This document shows positions 25,587-33,923 of a stretch of 64,000 nt of DNA, in pieces (positions within the stretch are counted from its first letter, which is position 1; each line of letters begins with the position of its first letter). The notes beneath the pieces are model-generated. The model was given only the letters and a program-made list of their open reading frames with translations. It searched no databases and had not been told where the DNA came from. Location: positions 21,405-85,404 of the forward strand of contig NZ_LMUY01000102.1 in the NCBI RefSeq assembly GCF_009765685.1, given 5' to 3'. Position numbers and translations under genes: made by a program. This DNA comes from Acidisphaera sp. L21. Lineage in GTDB: Bacteria > Pseudomonadota > Alphaproteobacteria > Acetobacterales > Acetobacteraceae.

Positions 25587-26793
25587 GCAACACCTCCAGG
25601 CCACGGTCCAGATCGGCGATCAGCTCCGCCGGGTCTTCCAGCCCGATATGGAAACGCGCGCTCGGTCCTGCAAATTTTCCGCTGCCGGCGGTGCGGCGCA
25701 TGTCGCCCGTGGTGGGCACGGCCAGGCTCTCGAACCCACCCCAGGACGAGCCGATGCCGAACAGGCTGAGGCTGTCGATCATCGCATCGACGGCGGCGGC
25801 GGAAATCTTCGGCGCGAACTCCACCGCGAACAGGCTGGCGCCGCCGGTGTAATCCCGCTTCCAGATCGCATGGCCGGGCGCACCGGGCAGGGCCGGATGC
25901 AGCACCCGCGCGACTTCCGGACGATGCGACAGCCACTCCGCCACCTTCAGGCCAGATTGCAGTTGCCGGTCCAGCCGGACGCCCATGGTGCGGGCACCGC
26001 GCAGGGCCAGCCAGCAATCATCCGGACTGGCAAAATAGCCGAGCAGCATCGCGGTGCTACGCAGCTTTTCCCAGTGTTCGTCGGTCGCCACGGTGACGGC
26101 GCCCAGCATGATGTCCGAATGCCCGCCGACATATTTCGTCAACGCCTGCACCGACAGATCCACCCCGTGCGCGAACGGTTGGAAGGCGCCGATGCCCCAG
26201 GTGTTGTCCAGGATCACCGTCAGCCCGCGTGCGTGGGCGACGCGGGACAGGGCAGGGATGTCCTGCATCTCGAACGTCTGGCTGCCCGGGCTTTCGGTAT
26301 ACAGCACGCGCGTTTCGGGCCGGATCAGCGCCGCCAGGCCGTCGGCGTCGGCCTCCGGATCGTAATAAGTGGTGGTGACGCCCATGCGCCCCAGGAAATT
26401 GTCGGCGAACGAGCGAGTGGGGCCGTACGAACTATCCGGCAGCAGGCAGTGGTCGCCGTTCTTCAGGACCGCCAGCAGCGCCAGCGACGCCGCTGCCAGG
26501 CCGTTGGGCACGATCTGGCAGCGCGTGCCGCCCTCGATCGAGGCGACCATGTCCTCCAGCGCGTGATGCGTCGCGCCCCCGGTGATGCCGTACATCGGGC
26601 GGCGGTCGAACGCCTCGGTGCTACTGTTCCGCCGATCCTCGCTGGACGGATACAACATGGTCGACCCGCGATGCACCGGCGGATTGACGAAGCCGTGCTG
26701 GCGCCCACCCGTTCGCCCGACATGCGCCAGGCGTGTGGCGAGGCTGAGCTTGGCAGCGTCGGTCACGCGCCTGTCGCCTCCGGCGTCCGTCAA
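25573..26793 (-). CDS. metC: Cystathionine beta-lyase type PLP enzyme
   Basis: About 406 residues of the Cys/Met-metabolism PLP family. The PLP lysine lies in SVQALTKYVGGHSD, the phosphate-binding turn in NGLAAASLALLA, and the cofactor Asp in VILDNTWGIG. The C-terminal SSWGGFESL and GLEDPAELIADL fit cystathionine beta-lyases, which convert cystathionine to homocysteine, pyruvate and ammonia. Gamma-synthase or gamma-lyase activity cannot be excluded. The N-terminus runs through a 27-bp tandem repeat, so the start is uncertain: TTG at 26793 overlapping the sseA stop, or GTG at 26766 in the second repeat. Confidence 0.88.
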   Translation of the reverse strand: MTDAGGDRRVTDAAKLSLATRLAHVGRTGGRQHGFVNPPVHRGSTMLYPSSEDRRNSSTEAFDRRPMYGITGGATHHALEDMVASIEGGTRCQIVPNGLAAASLALLAVLKNGDHCLLPDSSYGPTRSFADNFLGRMGVTTTYYDPEADADGLAALIRPETRVLYTESPGSQTFEMQDIPALSRVAHARGLTVILDNTWGIGAFQPFAHGVDLSVQALTKYVGGHSDIMLGAVTVATDEHWEKLRSTAMLLGYFASPDDCWLALRGARTMGVRLDRQLQSGLKVAEWLSHRPEVARVLHPALPGAPGHAIWKRDYTGGASLFAVEFAPKISAAAVDAMIDSLSLFGIGSSWGGFESLAVPTTGDMRRTAGSGKFAGPSARFHIGLEDPAELIADLDRGLEVLRAAN

Positions 26794-26814
26794 GCGCCTG
26801 TCGCCTTCGGCGTC
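26767..26814. repeat. 27-bp tandem duplication at the sseA-metC junction
   Basis: Two 21-base copies (26767-26787 and 26794-26814) differ at one position and are offset by 27 bases, exactly nine codons. In the metC frame they encode two successive DAxGDRRxT units. The sseA stop lies in one copy and the likely metC start at the other, so the duplication alters the spacing of the junction without breaking either frame. Confidence 0.75.
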
Positions 26815-27626
26815 GTCGGATCCAGGCCCCACTCCGTCCACGACCCATCATACACCGCGCCCTGCGATAGCCCGGCGCGCTTCATCGCCATCGTCACCAT
26901 GGTGGCGGACACGCCGCTGCCGCAGGTGGTGACCACCGGGCGCGATCCGTCGACGCCAGCCTTCGCCAACGCCTCGCGTAATTGCTCCTGCGGCAGGAAG
27001 CGGCCATCGACGTCCAGCATCGTGGTGAACGGTATGTTGATCGAGCCGGGGATGTGCCCGGCGACCAGCCCCGGCCGCGGCTCCGGCGCAGTGCCGGCGT
27101 AGCGGGCTGCGGCGCGAGCGTCGACGATCAACGCCTCCGTCTCCAGCATGTCTGTCAAGCCGCGCAACCGCTCGGCTCGCAGCCGCGCCGTGAACGGAAC
27201 GGCGCTGGCGGCGGCCGGCTCACCCATTTCGATCGCGCGGCCAGCCTTCGTCCAAGCAGCCAGCCCGCCGTCCAGAACGGTGACCGAATCGTGCCCGAAC
27301 AGCCCCATCATCCACCAGCCGCGGGTCGCCCACATGGTGGCGTTCTGGTCGTAGAACACCACGCGGGACGTGTCGGCGACTCCCAGCGCCCCCACCAGCT
27401 TCGAAAACCGTCCCGCCGCCGGCACCATGTGCGGCAGCGCGCTATCGGTGTCGGCGATCAGGTCCAGGTCGAAATACCGCGCGCCAGGGATGTGCGCGGC
27501 GAGGAAGGCGGCCTTGCCGTCCTTCTTCTCGTTCGGCAGGTATTTCGTCGATTCGAGCACCACAAGATCGGGCGCGCCCAGATTGGCCGCCAGCCAGTCG
27601 ACAGAAACCAGATCGTCCATGTTCAT
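26790..27626 (-). CDS. sseA: 3-mercaptopyruvate sulfurtransferase
   Basis: A 278-residue two-domain rhodanese. The N-terminal domain has AHIPGARYFDLD and the linker WWMMGLFGHDSVTVLDGGLAAW; the C-terminal domain has the active loop CGSGVSA in VVTTCGSGVSATM. The CG[S/T]GVTA-like loop points to mercaptopyruvate, not thiosulfate, as sulfur donor. The enzyme passes sulfane sulfur to thiols or cyanide. It sits with the cystathionine lyase gene, so both belong to sulfur amino acid metabolism. It is coupled upstream to the alaX gene by a short overlap. Confidence 0.93.
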   Translation of the reverse strand: MNMDDLVSVDWLAANLGAPDLVVLESTKYLPNEKKDGKAAFLAAHIPGARYFDLDLIADTDSALPHMVPAAGRFSKLVGALGVADTSRVVFYDQNATMWATRGWWMMGLFGHDSVTVLDGGLAAWTKAGRAIEMGEPAAASAVPFTARLRAERLRGLTDMLETEALIVDARAAARYAGTAPEPRPGLVAGHIPGSINIPFTTMLDVDGRFLPQEQLREALAKAGVDGSRPVVTTCGSGVSATMVTMAMKRAGLSQGAVYDGSWTEWGLDPTTPKATGA

Positions 27627-28333
27627 TCCCCGAAGACCAGCGTGATGCGCCGGTTTTGCTTGCCCTTGTTCTCGATCTTCAGCACGCGAACCTGCCCGAT
27701 TTCGCCGGTTCGCGCGACATGGGTACCGCCGCAGGGCTGCAGATCCACCGGCGCCTCCTCCGGCCCGATCCGCACCAACCGCAGCCGCCCGGTGCCGCGC
27801 GGCGGTTTCACGGACAGGGTGCGCACCAGCCCAGGATTGGTGTCCAGCACGCTTTCATCCACCCATTCGGTATGGATCGGATGGTCGGCTGCGATCAGCC
27901 TGGCCAACCCGGCCTCGATGCTCGTGGCATCCGGTGCAGCGGGAATGTCGAAATCCAGCCGGGATTTCTCCGCCCCGATCTGCCCGCCCGTCACCGCGGC
28001 GCCGGGTAGCAGGCTGCACAGCAGATGCAGCGCGGTGTGCATGCGCATATGAGCGTAGCGGCGCGGCCAATCGATCGTGGCGATGATCGCCGTGCCCGGC
28101 GTCGGCAACTCCCCCTCGATCGGCAATACGACGGTGTCGCCGTCGCCCTTGATCGCCTCGGCCACCACCGCCCGCGCGCCAGCCCAGGCCAGCTTGCCGG
28201 AATCGCCGGGCTGGCCGCCGCTGCGGGCGTAGAACGGCGACTGGCTGAGCACCACGCCGCCCGGCACGACCGAGGCCACCACCGCCTGGCTCAATTCGAG
28301 ATAGGAATCGTCCAGAAACAATTTGCCGCTCAT
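27623..28333 (-). CDS. Alanyl-tRNA editing protein, AlaX type
   Basis: A 236-residue stand-alone editing domain of alanyl-tRNA synthetase type. The zinc and catalytic motifs are clear: FYARSGGQPGD, RMHTALHLL (the HxxxH pair) and PCGGTHV (the Cys and third His). AlaX proteins remove mischarged Ser or Gly from tRNA-Ala. The start at 28333 (MSGKLFLDD) overlaps the stop of the Nudix gene by ATGA; the longer frame at 28378 lies in that gene. It continues an operon running from the Nudix gene to hisI. Confidence 0.93.
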   Translation of the reverse strand: MSGKLFLDDSYLELSQAVVASVVPGGVVLSQSPFYARSGGQPGDSGKLAWAGARAVVAEAIKGDGDTVVLPIEGELPTPGTAIIATIDWPRRYAHMRMHTALHLLCSLLPGAAVTGGQIGAEKSRLDFDIPAAPDATSIEAGLARLIAADHPIHTEWVDESVLDTNPGLVRTLSVKPPRGTGRLRLVRIGPEEAPVDLQPCGGTHVARTGEIGQVRVLKIENKGKQNRRITLVFGE

Positions 28334-28950
28334 ACCGCCCACTCCTTTCGCAACCAGTCCCGCCGGGATGCGAACCACAGGAGGGCCATCGCAGTGATCG
28401 AGTTTTGGTAACGCCCGGCCAGTGCACTCTCGATCGTGGCGGCGGCGGGAAGCACGCGGGTACGGATGTCCTCGTTCTCGCTCGCCAGCCCGCCATGGCC
28501 GGCAATGCCCGCCGCATCCGCGGGCGGCGCCACGATCCGGCCGGCGAAGATGGTCACCGTCTCATCCGATCCGCCGGCGCTGAGGATGAACTGGCCGACC
28601 CGGTGCAGCCGGTCGACGCTCAAACCCATCTCCTCCTGCATCTCGCGCGCGGCGGTTTGCTGCTCCGTCTCCCCGGCATCCATGAAGCCGCCGGGGATTT
28701 CGAGCATCATGGGATCCAGGCCGGCCAGCGTCGCCGGATAGCGGAACTGCTCGATCATGACGAGTTGGTCGGTGACGGGGTCGTAGGGCAGAACGCCGAC
28801 GGCGTGCCCACGAAGCCAGACTTCCCAGGTGCGGGTGTCGGACATGGCGCCATCGAAGCGGCGCTGCCGAAACTTGACGACATCCAGTTGGGTGCGTCGC
28901 TTCCAGACGGTCTCGGTCGACAGAACGGTCACGTCAGGGGATTCGGCCAT
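28330..28950 (-). CDS. Nudix hydrolase, ADP-ribose pyrophosphatase type
   Basis: A 206-residue protein with an intact Nudix box, GGFMDAGETEQ followed by TAAREMQEEMGL, matching GX5EX7REUXEEXGU. The upstream EQFRYP and the LEIPGG lead are typical of NudF/TrgB-like ADP-sugar pyrophosphatases, which split ADP-ribose into AMP and ribose phosphate. It is the first gene of a tightly packed minus-strand run (Nudix, alaX, sseA, metC, hisI, DUF2059-like). The upstream XRE gene is separated by about 40 bases on the same strand and may be co-transcribed. Confidence 0.9.
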   Translation of the reverse strand: MAESPDVTVLSTETVWKRRTQLDVVKFRQRRFDGAMSDTRTWEVWLRGHAVGVLPYDPVTDQLVMIEQFRYPATLAGLDPMMLEIPGGFMDAGETEQQTAAREMQEEMGLSVDRLHRVGQFILSAGGSDETVTIFAGRIVAPPADAAGIAGHGGLASENEDIRTRVLPAAATIESALAGRYQNSITAMALLWFASRRDWLRKEWAV

Positions 28951-28988
28951 CCCCGATATCTAGACCGTGGAGGGCAGGCGGGCCAGTC

Positions 28989-29870
28989 TCAGGCGGCGCG
29001 CTGCATCTGCATCAGGGCGCGCACCTGGGCGGCGCCGGCGGCACCCTTCAGCGATTCGCGCCACATCTGCTCGGCCACGCGCTGGTGGGTAGCCACAGCC
29101 TCGTCGGCGCCGGTGATCATCGCCACACCGGTCTGGATGCTGGGCAGGCCATCGGCACGGAACGGGTTGATCGCCAGCGTCGCGCGGTCCCGTGCCCGCA
29201 GGATCTTGAACGAACTCGTGGGCTCGGCCGACGGCAGTACGCCGAACTGCAGACCCATCGGCTCTGCTTCCATCATGGCGGCGATGTGCTCGATCTCGGA
29301 TTCGGCCACCTGCCGGCAGCGGCGACGCATCGAATCGGACAGGGTCAGGCTGCCGGCGATGCCAGCATCCAGCAGGCGCTGAATGCGCGGCAGCGACAGG
29401 ATTGCAATGATGCCGGGGCGACGCATCGCATACATGCGCTTGCGAGCAGCCAGGATGCCCTGCACCTGCTCGATCGAGGCGCGCAGGCTGGCCTTGTCGC
29501 CAGCCGACTGCGACATCGACTCCTCATACGCATCTGCCAGCGCGGCGTCATACGCCTCGGACGTGGTGAGGTAGCATAGCGGACCAAACACCTGAAGGAT
29601 CTGGTCGGCCGATTCCTCGGTCTGGCGAATACGCTCGAAATACCCGACCGGTCGATTATAATACTCGACCCCGATCCCCAGGAGCGAGAGCGGGGAGATC
29701 TTCAACAGCTCGGCCAACCGCTTCACGGTGTCCAGCTTGATGACCTCGCCCTTCTCGTATCGATACAGAGCAGCGCGTGAGACGCCGAGTCGTGCAGCGA
29801 TCTCTTCCGCACGCAGGCCGGATTCGAGTCGATACGCCCGCAATTGCTGGCCGATCTCCGTGAATCTCAT
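28989..29870 (-). CDS. XRE-family transcriptional regulator
   Basis: A 293-residue protein with an N-terminal Cro/CI-type helix-turn-helix at about residues 4-58: LRAEEIAARLGVSRAALYRYEKGE is the HTH, followed by KRLAELLKISPLSLLG. The remaining 230 residues are a helical C-terminal domain that I do not recognise and that probably binds a ligand or mediates dimers. The start at MRFTEIGQQ has GGGGAGC upstream; the ORF could extend to 29924, but that part covers the promoter area. A sigma-70 type promoter is visible upstream. Target genes are unknown. Confidence 0.87.
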   Translation of the reverse strand: MRFTEIGQQLRAYRLESGLRAEEIAARLGVSRAALYRYEKGEVIKLDTVKRLAELLKISPLSLLGIGVEYYNRPVGYFERIRQTEESADQILQVFGPLCYLTTSEAYDAALADAYEESMSQSAGDKASLRASIEQVQGILAARKRMYAMRRPGIIAILSLPRIQRLLDAGIAGSLTLSDSMRRRCRQVAESEIEHIAAMMEAEPMGLQFGVLPSAEPTSSFKILRARDRATLAINPFRADGLPSIQTGVAMITGADEAVATHQRVAEQMWRESLKGAAGAAQVRALMQMQRAA

Positions 29871-29928
29871 ACCACTAAGCTCCCCACCAGCTACGACCGA
29901 TCTCACGAACGAGACTCCCCGCACGTTG

Positions 29929-29958
29929 ACATAACGCTACCGTGAGAGAGCACGTCAA
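29929..29958 (-). promoter_or_regulatory. Sigma-70 type promoter for the XRE gene
   Basis: On the minus strand TTGACG (29958-29953) and TTATGT (29934-29929) are spaced by 18 bases, in an AT-richer stretch about 60 bases before the XRE start codon. The same segment has GCACGT repeated directly 29 bases apart and a TTGAC/GTCAA inverted pair, which could be an autoregulatory operator. The rest of 29959-30051 holds a short hairpin (AGAGAC/GTCTCT, 30036-30050) just after hyi, without a T-run. Confidence 0.45.
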
Positions 29959-30051
29959 GGCCTCGTTCCAAGTAGAACTCTTTTTTATCCAAAGATCAAT
30001 CATAGGTTGCGAATTCGTGGCGCATGCTTGCGAATAGAGACGGTGTCTCTG

Positions 30052-30831
30052 TTAATCGTTAACGTTCTTGATCCAAGTTAAGCCAGCGATTGTGTCTCCG
30101 GCAGGCCGGTATTCACAGCCAACCCAGCCGTCATATCCGATCGCATCCATTCTTTGGAACACGAACTTCCAATTGATTTCACCCGTTCCCGGCTCATTTC
30201 TTGCCGGAACATCCGCAATTTGGATGTGGCCGATCAACGGCAGAAGCTTCGCCATGCGGCTGGTCACGTCGCCCTCTGTGATCTGGCAGTGATAGATGTC
30301 GAACAGCAACGCGAGTCGATCACGCCCAATGGCCTCGACCACGGCGGCACCCTGGCCCGTGGTGTTGAGGAAGAAGCCCGGCATGTCGCGATGGTTGATC
30401 GGCTCAATCACCACCAGCACACCAGCCTGCCTCGCCAATTCGCAGGCCCAGGCGAGGTTGGCGGCATACAGGCTTGCGGCGGTGTCATACGCCACGCCAG
30501 CCGGTAGCATCCCGGCCATGCAGTGCAGCCGTTTGGTGCCGAACACGGCGGCATACTCCAGCGCCTTCTTCACCCCGTCGCGGAATTCCACCGTGCGGCC
30601 CACCAGGCTGGCGGTCCCGCGCTCGCCTGCGGCCCAGTCCCCCGGCGGCATGTTGAACAGGATCTGCTCCAGCCCGTTATCGTCCAGCCGGGCACGGATC
30701 TCGGCCGGGGTGTGGTCGTACGGGAACAGGAACTCCACCGCCGTGAACCCCGCCTTGGAAGCGGCGGCGAAGCGGTCGAGGAACGGGTGCTCGTTGAACA
30801 TCATCGACAGGTTGGCGCAGAAGCGGGGCAT
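30052..30831 (-). CDS. hyi: Hydroxypyruvate isomerase
   Basis: A 259-residue TIM-barrel sugar isomerase of the Hyi family, interconverting hydroxypyruvate and tartronate semialdehyde. Marks are MPRFCANLSMMFNEHPFLDRF at the start, the metal-ligand Glu in VVIEPINHRDMPGFFLN, the DIYHCQ segment, and HIQIADVPARNEPGTGEINW. The N-terminal NEHPFLDRF signature separates Hyi from related epimerases. It stands alone, without glyoxylate carboligase or tartronate semialdehyde reductase nearby. It is divergent from the AI-2E family gene. Confidence 0.92.
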   Translation of the reverse strand: MPRFCANLSMMFNEHPFLDRFAAASKAGFTAVEFLFPYDHTPAEIRARLDDNGLEQILFNMPPGDWAAGERGTASLVGRTVEFRDGVKKALEYAAVFGTKRLHCMAGMLPAGVAYDTAASLYAANLAWACELARQAGVLVVIEPINHRDMPGFFLNTTGQGAAVVEAIGRDRLALLFDIYHCQITEGDVTSRMAKLLPLIGHIQIADVPARNEPGTGEINWKFVFQRMDAIGYDGWVGCEYRPAGDTIAGLTWIKNVND

Positions 30832-30884
30832 TGCCGGGTCCTTTTGGGTTGGCAGCGTGTGGGGCCTAGGTTAACCCATCGCCT

Positions 30885-31949
30885 ATGATAGCAGAACGGC
30901 TGCTAATGGGATTGCTGCTTGCCGGCATCGCCATCGGCTGCGGCTTTGTGCTGCACCCCTTTACCTCTGCCCTGCTCTGGGGCGGCATCCTGGTATTCAC
31001 CACCTGGCCGGTATTCGAGTGGGTGCGTGACCGCTGCCATATCGGCCGAACCGGCGCCGCCTCGGTCATGGTCCTGCTCACCTCGCTGCTGCTGGTGCTG
31101 CCGCTGGCCGTCGCCGCGCCCGCCGGGTCGGACGACGTGGTGCGGCTGCGGGCGTCTATCGACTCGCTGCTGGATAGCGGCCTGCCAAACGCGCCCGAAT
31201 GGCTGATCCGGGTTCCCCTGCTGGGCGCGACGCTGTCCGAATACTGGAATAGCTGGGCTGCCGACCTCAGCGTCATGGCGGATTTCTTTCGGCCCTATTT
31301 CGGCATGATCGCGGAGAACGGGCTGGCGCTGCTGCTGGGCATCGCAACCGGCGTGCTGCAATTCCTGATGGCATTGTTCATTGCCTTCTTCTTCTGGGTC
31401 TACGGCGACCGGCTGGGCCTGCACCTGCGCGCCATCATCCGCCGCATCGCCGGCTCGTATGCCGAGCGGCTGATCGTGGTCACCGGCCAGGTGATCCGCG
31501 GCACCGTGTATGGCCTCCTGGGCACGGCGCTGGTGCAGGGCATGTTGACCGCGTTCGGCCTGTGGCTGACGGGCGTGCCGCGCCCGGTGTTGCTGGGCGC
31601 CATCGCCGGCTTCGTGTCGGTGCTGCCGATCGGGGCACCGATGATCTGGATCCCGGCGGCTTTGTGGCTCCTCAGTATAGGCAAGATGGGCTGGGCGATC
31701 TTCCTGGTCGTCTACGGCGTGGTCGCCGTGTCCGGCGCGGATAGCGTGATCCGCCCCTACTTCATCGCCCGCGGCGCGCAACTGCCGTTCCTGCTGACAA
31801 TCCTGGGCGTTCTCGGCGGCGCGCTCGCCTTCGGCCTGCTCGGAATCTTCCTCGGTCCTGTGCTGCTGGGCGTGGGCTTCACCCTGGTAGCGGAGTTCTC
31901 CACCGCCAACGACGAGCTCGCCGCCCAGGGCAAAGATCCAACCGTCTGA
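30885..31949 (+). CDS. AI-2E family transporter (PF01594)
   Basis: A 354-residue inner-membrane protein with about eight TM helices: two near the N-terminus, a periplasmic-side loop of about 80 residues, then paired helices and a re-entrant hairpin. Family features are FFFWVYGDRLGLHLRAIIRRI, the VIRGTVYGLLGTALVQG segment, and VSVLPIGAPMIWIPAALWLL. The family includes TqsA and Na+/H+ antiporter-like proteins, so the name does not prove autoinducer export. Its position before the peptide ABC genes is probably incidental. Confidence 0.9.
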   Translation: MIAERLLMGLLLAGIAIGCGFVLHPFTSALLWGGILVFTTWPVFEWVRDRCHIGRTGAASVMVLLTSLLLVLPLAVAAPAGSDDVVRLRASIDSLLDSGLPNAPEWLIRVPLLGATLSEYWNSWAADLSVMADFFRPYFGMIAENGLALLLGIATGVLQFLMALFIAFFFWVYGDRLGLHLRAIIRRIAGSYAERLIVVTGQVIRGTVYGLLGTALVQGMLTAFGLWLTGVPRPVLLGAIAGFVSVLPIGAPMIWIPAALWLLSIGKMGWAIFLVVYGVVAVSGADSVIRPYFIARGAQLPFLLTILGVLGGALAFGLLGIFLGPVLLGVGFTLVAEFSTANDELAAQGKDPTV

Positions 31950-31977
31950 AATCGCCCCGGGTTCGTCGGAATCTGCC

Positions 31978-33012
31978 TTGCTTGGGGCTGCAACGGCGTC
32001 CTACCGTGGGCGAATCTGCGTCAGGGGCATATCAGCCATTCCCGCCTTCATCATCTCTCGCATTCTTCAGGCGATCCCCGTCCTCCTGATCGTCGGTTTC
32101 ATCGCGTTCGCTCTGTTCGCCTTCGTCGGCGACCCGGTGAACATCATGCTCGGCACGTCCTACACCGAGGCCGACCGGGTGCGGATGACGCACGAACTCG
32201 GCCTCGATCAGCCGTTCCTGGTGCAATACATCAAGTTCATCTGGGCGGTGCTGCATGGGGAGTTTGGGGTCAGCTATCGCCTGGCCCGCCCCGTCTCCAG
32301 CCTGATTGCGGAGCGTCTGCCGGCAACCGCGGAATTGTCGCTGGCGGCCGCATTGTTCGCGATGCTGGTGGGCATTCCGGCCGGGGTCTACACGGGCATT
32401 TACCGCAATGCGTTCACCTCCCGCGTGTTCATGGTGCTCAGCCTGGTGGGCGTGTCGCTACCGACTTTCCTCATCGGCATCCTGCTGATCCTGGTGTTCA
32501 GCGTGCTGCTCGGCTGGCTTCCCTCCTACGGCCGCGGCACCACCGTGGCGATCGGCGGCTGGACCACCGGACTGCTGACCGTGTCTGGCCTGAAGGCGCT
32601 GGTGCTGCCGGCGATCACCCTCGGCCTGTTCCAGATGACGCTGATCATGCGCCTGGTGCGGGCCGAGATGCTGGAGGTCTTGCGCTCCGACTACATCAAA
32701 TTCGCCCGCGCGCGGGGTTTGACCAATCGCGCGATCTATTTCGGCCATGCGCTGAAAAACACGCTCGTGCCGGTGATCACCGTCGCCGGGCTGCAACTCG
32801 GTGGCATCGTCGCTTTCTCCATCGTGACGGAGACGGTGTTTCAATGGCCCGGCATGGGCCTGCTGCTGGTACAGTCGATCCAGGTTGGCGACATCCCGGT
32901 CATGTCGACCTATCTGCTGCTGGTGGCGGTGCTGTTCGTGATCATCAACCTCATCGTCGACATGCTGTATTTCGCGGTCGACCCGCGGCTGCGCGTGGGG
33001 CGCGCCCGATGA
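31978..33012 (+). CDS. Peptide/nickel-type ABC transporter permease, DppB-like
   Basis: A membrane permease of up to 344 residues of the DppB/OppB family. It has an N-terminal helix (FIISRILQAIPVLLIVGFIAF), the GLDQPFLVQY and GEFGVSYR phrases, and the EAA-like coupling loop DYIKFARARGLTNRAIYFGHALKN. The first 20 or so residues do not fit the family, so the true start is probably nearer residue 20. It overlaps the dppC-like gene by ATGA. The four-gene operon encodes a complete importer core, but no periplasmic binding protein gene is adjacent. The substrate may be a peptide, opine or similar. Confidence 0.92.
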   Translation: MLGAATASYRGRICVRGISAIPAFIISRILQAIPVLLIVGFIAFALFAFVGDPVNIMLGTSYTEADRVRMTHELGLDQPFLVQYIKFIWAVLHGEFGVSYRLARPVSSLIAERLPATAELSLAAALFAMLVGIPAGVYTGIYRNAFTSRVFMVLSLVGVSLPTFLIGILLILVFSVLLGWLPSYGRGTTVAIGGWTTGLLTVSGLKALVLPAITLGLFQMTLIMRLVRAEMLEVLRSDYIKFARARGLTNRAIYFGHALKNTLVPVITVAGLQLGGIVAFSIVTETVFQWPGMGLLLVQSIQVGDIPVMSTYLLLVAVLFVIINLIVDMLYFAVDPRLRVGRAR

Positions 33013-33923
33013 GCGGCGCGGTGATGCGGGCGCTGGATAGCGACCTCGTCTACAATTTCCGCCGCTCCCCGATCGCGATCATCTCGACCCTGATCGTCGT
33101 CATCTGCGTCGGCGCCGCGGCCCTGGCGCCGTTGATCGCGCCGTACAACCCGTTCGACCTGGCCAGCCTGAACCTGATGGACAGCATGATTCCGCCCGCC
33201 TTCCTGCCGGATGGCACCGCGGCGCACCTGCTGGGCACCGACAACCAGGGGCGTGATCTGGTGTCGGCCATGATGTACGGCGGCCGCATCAGCCTCATCA
33301 TCGGCCTGTCCGCCGTGGTGTTCGCCACCATCGTCGGCATCCTGGTCGGGCTGACGGCCGGATACGCGGGGGGCGCCGTGGATGCGGTGCTGATGCGCAT
33401 CGCCGACGTGCAATTGACCTTCCCCGCCATCCTCATTGCGCTACTCGTCAGCGGCGTAGTCGGTGTCGCGCTGCCCCCCAGCCTGCACGAAAAGCTGGAG
33501 GTCTACGTGCTGATTTTCGCCATCGGCATCAGCCGCTGGCCGCAATTCGCCCGCACCGTGCGCAGTTCCACCATGGTCGAACGCGGACGCGACTACGTGC
33601 TGGCCGCGCGGGTGATCGGCCTGTCCGGCCCCCGCATCGTGCTGACCCACATCCTGCCGAATGCCTGGGGCCCGGTGGTGGTGATCGCGACCATCAACAT
33701 CGGCGGCTCCATCCTCGATGAGGCGACCTTGTCCTTCCTGGGCGTCGGATTGCCGGCCACCCAGCCATCGCTCGGCACGCTGATCCGTATCGGGAACGAC
33801 TATCTCTATAGCGGCGAGTGGTGGATCACCATTTTTCCCGGCGTGGCGCTGGCGGCACTGGTGCTGTCGATCAACCTGCTCGGCGACTGGTTGCGCGACG
33901 CCGTGAACCCGAGGCTGCGATGA
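33009..33923 (+). CDS. Peptide/nickel-type ABC transporter permease, DppC-like
   Basis: A 304-residue permease of the DppC/OppC family. The N-terminal cytoplasmic stretch and first helix are followed by the signature HLLGTDNQGRDLVSAMMYGGRISL, then the coupling loop RDYVLAARVIGLSGPRIVLTHILPN, and the closing LLGDWLRDAVNPRLR. It pairs with the DppB-like protein to form the pore. The ATG at 33009 overlaps the dppB stop, and the next gene again overlaps by ATGA, so the subunits are translationally coupled. Confidence 0.94.
   Translation: MSGAVMRALDSDLVYNFRRSPIAIISTLIVVICVGAAALAPLIAPYNPFDLASLNLMDSMIPPAFLPDGTAAHLLGTDNQGRDLVSAMMYGGRISLIIGLSAVVFATIVGILVGLTAGYAGGAVDAVLMRIADVQLTFPAILIALLVSGVVGVALPPSLHEKLEVYVLIFAIGISRWPQFARTVRSSTMVERGRDYVLAARVIGLSGPRIVLTHILPNAWGPVVVIATINIGGSILDEATLSFLGVGLPATQPSLGTLIRIGNDYLYSGEWWITIFPGVALAALVLSINLLGDWLRDAVNPRLR

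Noticed and set aside
25513..27102. 529-codon plus-strand ORF opposite metC and sseA
   Set aside because: Arg/Gln/His-rich shadow translation typical of antisense frames in high-GC genes; the minus-strand genes have full family motifs.
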